Assembly: GCF_010894405.1 (NCBI RefSeq)
Contig: NZ_JAAIYA010000014.1
Location: 62,001-126,000, forward strand
Origin: Pyxidicoccus caerfyrddinensis
Lineage (GTDB): Bacteria; Myxococcota; Myxococcia; Myxococcales; Myxococcaceae
Reading direction: 5' to 3'
DNA length: 64,000 nt
Both the position numbers and the translations under genes were made by a program. Shown one piece after another: positions 62,251 to 64,000 of the stretch (its first letter is position 1; each line of letters opens with the position of its first letter). A model generated the notes under the pieces. The model made no database searches and was not told the DNA's origin. It was given only the letters and a program-made list of their open reading frames with translations.

Positions 62251-64000
62251 ATGTCTCATCACGTCTTCGAGGCTGCCCGCCCTGCTCATTTTGTTCCGCG
62301 GGGCCGCTGGCGCTGGAGGGTGCTGGCCCTCGCACTCGGCGTCCTCGCGGGCTGCACGGAGCAGCGTGACGCGCGCGTCGTCGAGTCCGGCTCCCCGCTG
62401 TGCGTGCAGGGTGCGAGCGCCTCGCTGGACGCGCTGTATGCGAGCCACTTCGCGGCCAGCGCGTCCACCGGATGCGCCAGCTCCGGCTGTCACGGTACGG
62501 GCGCGGGCGGGCTGACCTTCACCAACGCGCAGCAATTCTGGGCCGCGACGGTCAACGATGGCGCACGACAATGGGTGGTGCCCGGTGCTCCCGAGCAGAG
62601 CCTGCTCTACACGAAGCTGCTGCCGGACGCGGCCAACCGCATGCCCGAGGGCGGGCCCTATCTCGACGACGCGGCCCTCGCGCAGGTGGCGGCCTGGATT
62701 TGTGCCGGGGCGCCCGCGCCCTCCGACGCGGGGGTGCCGGAACCGGTGCCGGGAGGCCCCGCGCTCAGCGGCCTCACGCCGGACTCGGTGGCGGTGGGCA
62801 GCGCGGACGTGAGCGTGCAGTTGGAGGGCGCGCGCTTCGAGTCAGGCAGTCGCGTGGAGCTGGGGGGCGCGCCGCTGCCCACGCGCTTCGTCAGCGCCAG
62901 CCGCCTCACGGCCACGGTGAGCGCGGCCATCAACGCGCAGGCCGCCGAGCACCGCGTGCGCGTGGTGAATCCGCCGGACGGCGGCATCAGCGAGGAGCGC
63001 GTCTTCCGCGTGCTCAACCCCACCCCCACGCTCACGGCGCTTGCCCCGGACACGGTGGCCACGGGCGGCGCCGCCTTCGACGTCTCGCTCGCGGGGAGCA
63101 ACTTCACCGCCAGCTCGGTCGTCCTGCTGGACGGCGCCGAGGTGGCCACCACGTGGGTGAGCGGCACGTCGCTGCGCGCGCGCATGCCGACCTTCCCCGC
63201 GCCGGGCAGTCATCAGGTGGCGGTGCGCAATCCCGCGCCCGGCGGCGGCACCAGCGCGGCGCGCACGCTCACCGCCGCGCTCATCGACGGGCCCACCATC
63301 ACCGGGCTCAGCCCCTCGCCCGGCGAGGCGGACCGCGCCTTCCGCCTCGGCGTCACCGGCTCCGGCTACGACTGCACGCCCACGCGGGCCTCCGTGCTGT
63401 TCGACGGCAGCGCGCTCACGCCCGCCACCTGCGCCGCCACCCGGCTGGAGGTGGACGTGCCCGCCACCGCCGCGGGAGACCACGGCGTCCAGGTGCGCAA
63501 CGCCGATGGAAAGCTGAGCGCCACCGTGACGCTTTCGCTCCTGGCCCCCAACCCCGTGCCCGCGCTCGCCAGCCTCACGCCCTCCGAGGCGAGTCAGGGC
63601 GGCACCGCGCTCACCCTCAACGTCACGGGCAGTGGCTTCGTCTCCGGCACCTCGCTGCGCTTCAACGGCGTGGCGCGACCCACGAGCGTGCAGGGCGCGA
63701 GCGCGCTCAGCGCCAACCTCACCTCGGCGGACCTCGCGGTGGCGGGGGACTTCCCCGTCACGGTGGTGAGCCCCGCGCCCGGCGGCGGCACCAGCAACGC
63801 GCTGGCCTTCGCCGTGGTGCGCCCCAACCCGGTGCCCCGCCCCACCTCGCTCTCTCCCTGCGGCCTGGTGGCCGGCGGCGCGGGCTTCACCCTCACGCTG
63901 GACGGGCAGGACTTCGCCTCCGGGGCGAGCGTCACCTTCAACGGCACCGCCGTGAGCGTGTCCACCCGGAGCGCCACGCGCCTCACCGTGACGGTGCCCG
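62251..64000 (+). CDS. Lipoprotein with cytochrome-c-like domain and IPT/TIG repeats, cut at the right edge
   Basis: The first 583 residues are visible; no stop is reached. The signal peptide ends LGVLAGCTE (Cys35). Residues about 48-155 look like a small cytochrome domain: TGCASSGCHGTG (Cys75, Cys80, His81, a C-x4-C-H rather than C-x2-C-H heme site), then RMPEGGPYLDDAALAQVAAWICAGAP with Met131 as possible axial ligand. After a short linker the rest is a run of IPT/TIG beta-sandwich repeats (starting about 170, 255, 345, 435 and 525), each with LxxLxPxxxxxGGxxxxxxVxGxxF-like patterns such as LTALAPDTVATGG and LASLTPSEASQGG. Such repeats extend a protein from the cell surface. ATG 62251, GGAGAG upstream. 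The codon pattern is continuous up to the edge. Confidence 0.78.
   Translation, partial: MSHHVFEAARPAHFVPRGRWRWRVLALALGVLAGCTEQRDARVVESGSPLCVQGASASLDALYASHFAASASTGCASSGCHGTGAGGLTFTNAQQFWAATVNDGARQWVVPGAPEQSLLYTKLLPDAANRMPEGGPYLDDAALAQVAAWICAGAPAPSDAGVPEPVPGGPALSGLTPDSVAVGSADVSVQLEGARFESGSRVELGGAPLPTRFVSASRLTATVSAAINAQAAEHRVRVVNPPDGGISEERVFRVLNPTPTLTALAPDTVATGGAAFDVSLAGSNFTASSVVLLDGAEVATTWVSGTSLRARMPTFPAPGSHQVAVRNPAPGGGTSAARTLTAALIDGPTITGLSPSPGEADRAFRLGVTGSGYDCTPTRASVLFDGSALTPATCAATRLEVDVPATAAGDHGVQVRNADGKLSATVTLSLLAPNPVPALASLTPSEASQGGTALTLNVTGSGFVSGTSLRFNGVARPTSVQGASALSANLTSADLAVAGDFPVTVVSPAPGGGTSNALAFAVVRPNPVPRPTSLSPCGLVAGGAGFTLTLDGQDFASGASVTFNGTAVSVSTRSATRLTVTVP

Overview
The window looks like chromosomal DNA from a myxobacterium of the Myxococcus/Corallococcus/Pyxidicoccus type. 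The base composition is very GC-rich with G/C-dominated third codon positions. Lipoproteins are numerous, many with Asp/Pro/Gly/Thr linkers behind the lipidated cysteine. There is a Ser/Thr protein kinase fused to a STAND-like module, an ADYC-type protein, a SitA/SitI-like kin-discrimination toxin and immunity pair, and large intergenic spaces. No rRNA, tRNA, CRISPR array, insertion sequence or prophage was seen. Species was not determined.

Layout. 1-3.4 kb (minus): the start of a SurA-like chaperone, two parvulin lipoproteins and an alpha/beta hydrolase, together an envelope protein-folding cluster. 3.5-5.9 kb: small genes (CBS domain, GIY-YIG, lipoprotein, small membrane proteins). 5.9-9.1 kb (minus): QueE, NudC-type Nudix hydrolase, Tat-exported polysaccharide deacetylase and DoxX protein, with a divergent LysR gene whose leader carries a clear operator-like inverted repeat. 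10.2-11.8 kb: the toxin/immunity pair, visibly less GC-biased than its neighbours. 11.9-24.7 kb (minus): glyoxalase, YfhO-like membrane protein, nitronate monooxygenase-like protein, GNAT, a TPR/PEGA/TonB-receptor fusion, a 1465-residue helicase/nuclease and a HIT protein. 24.9-34.5 kb (plus): large surface lipoproteins, a response regulator, the kinase-STAND-FGE fusion and the ADYC lipoprotein. 34.7-41.6 kb: RND efflux adaptor and pump, a small S24/S26-like protein and MalQ. 41.8-43.7 kb (minus): AMIN-like lipoprotein and DUF1028 protein. 44.1-49.9 kb (plus): aminotransferase, nucleotide-transporter-like MFS protein, Tat-lipoprotein epimerase and a lipoprotein. 51.0-57.8 kb: a topoisomerase III-RecQ-HRDC single-chain fusion, a cupredoxin and an MBL-fold hydrolase. 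57.8-58.3 kb: a structured intergenic region with several inverted repeats and a strong AT-rich palindrome, ahead of a metzincin-like protease. 59.2-64.0 kb: DUF5335 protein, ClpX-like AAA+ protein, DUF4382 lipoprotein, and a cytochrome-like/IPT-TIG lipoprotein that leaves the window.

How the genes work together. Little of the window is one pathway. The coherent units are the SurA/parvulin group (outer-membrane protein folding), the RND adaptor plus pump, the LysR-controlled deacetylase/DoxX pair, the toxin with its overlapping immunity gene, and the GNAT/TonB-receptor pair. The most striking single gene joins the two activities that dissolve recombination intermediates (RecQ-type helicase and type IA topoisomerase) in one polypeptide. 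All family assignments come from reading motifs by eye; no database search was run.
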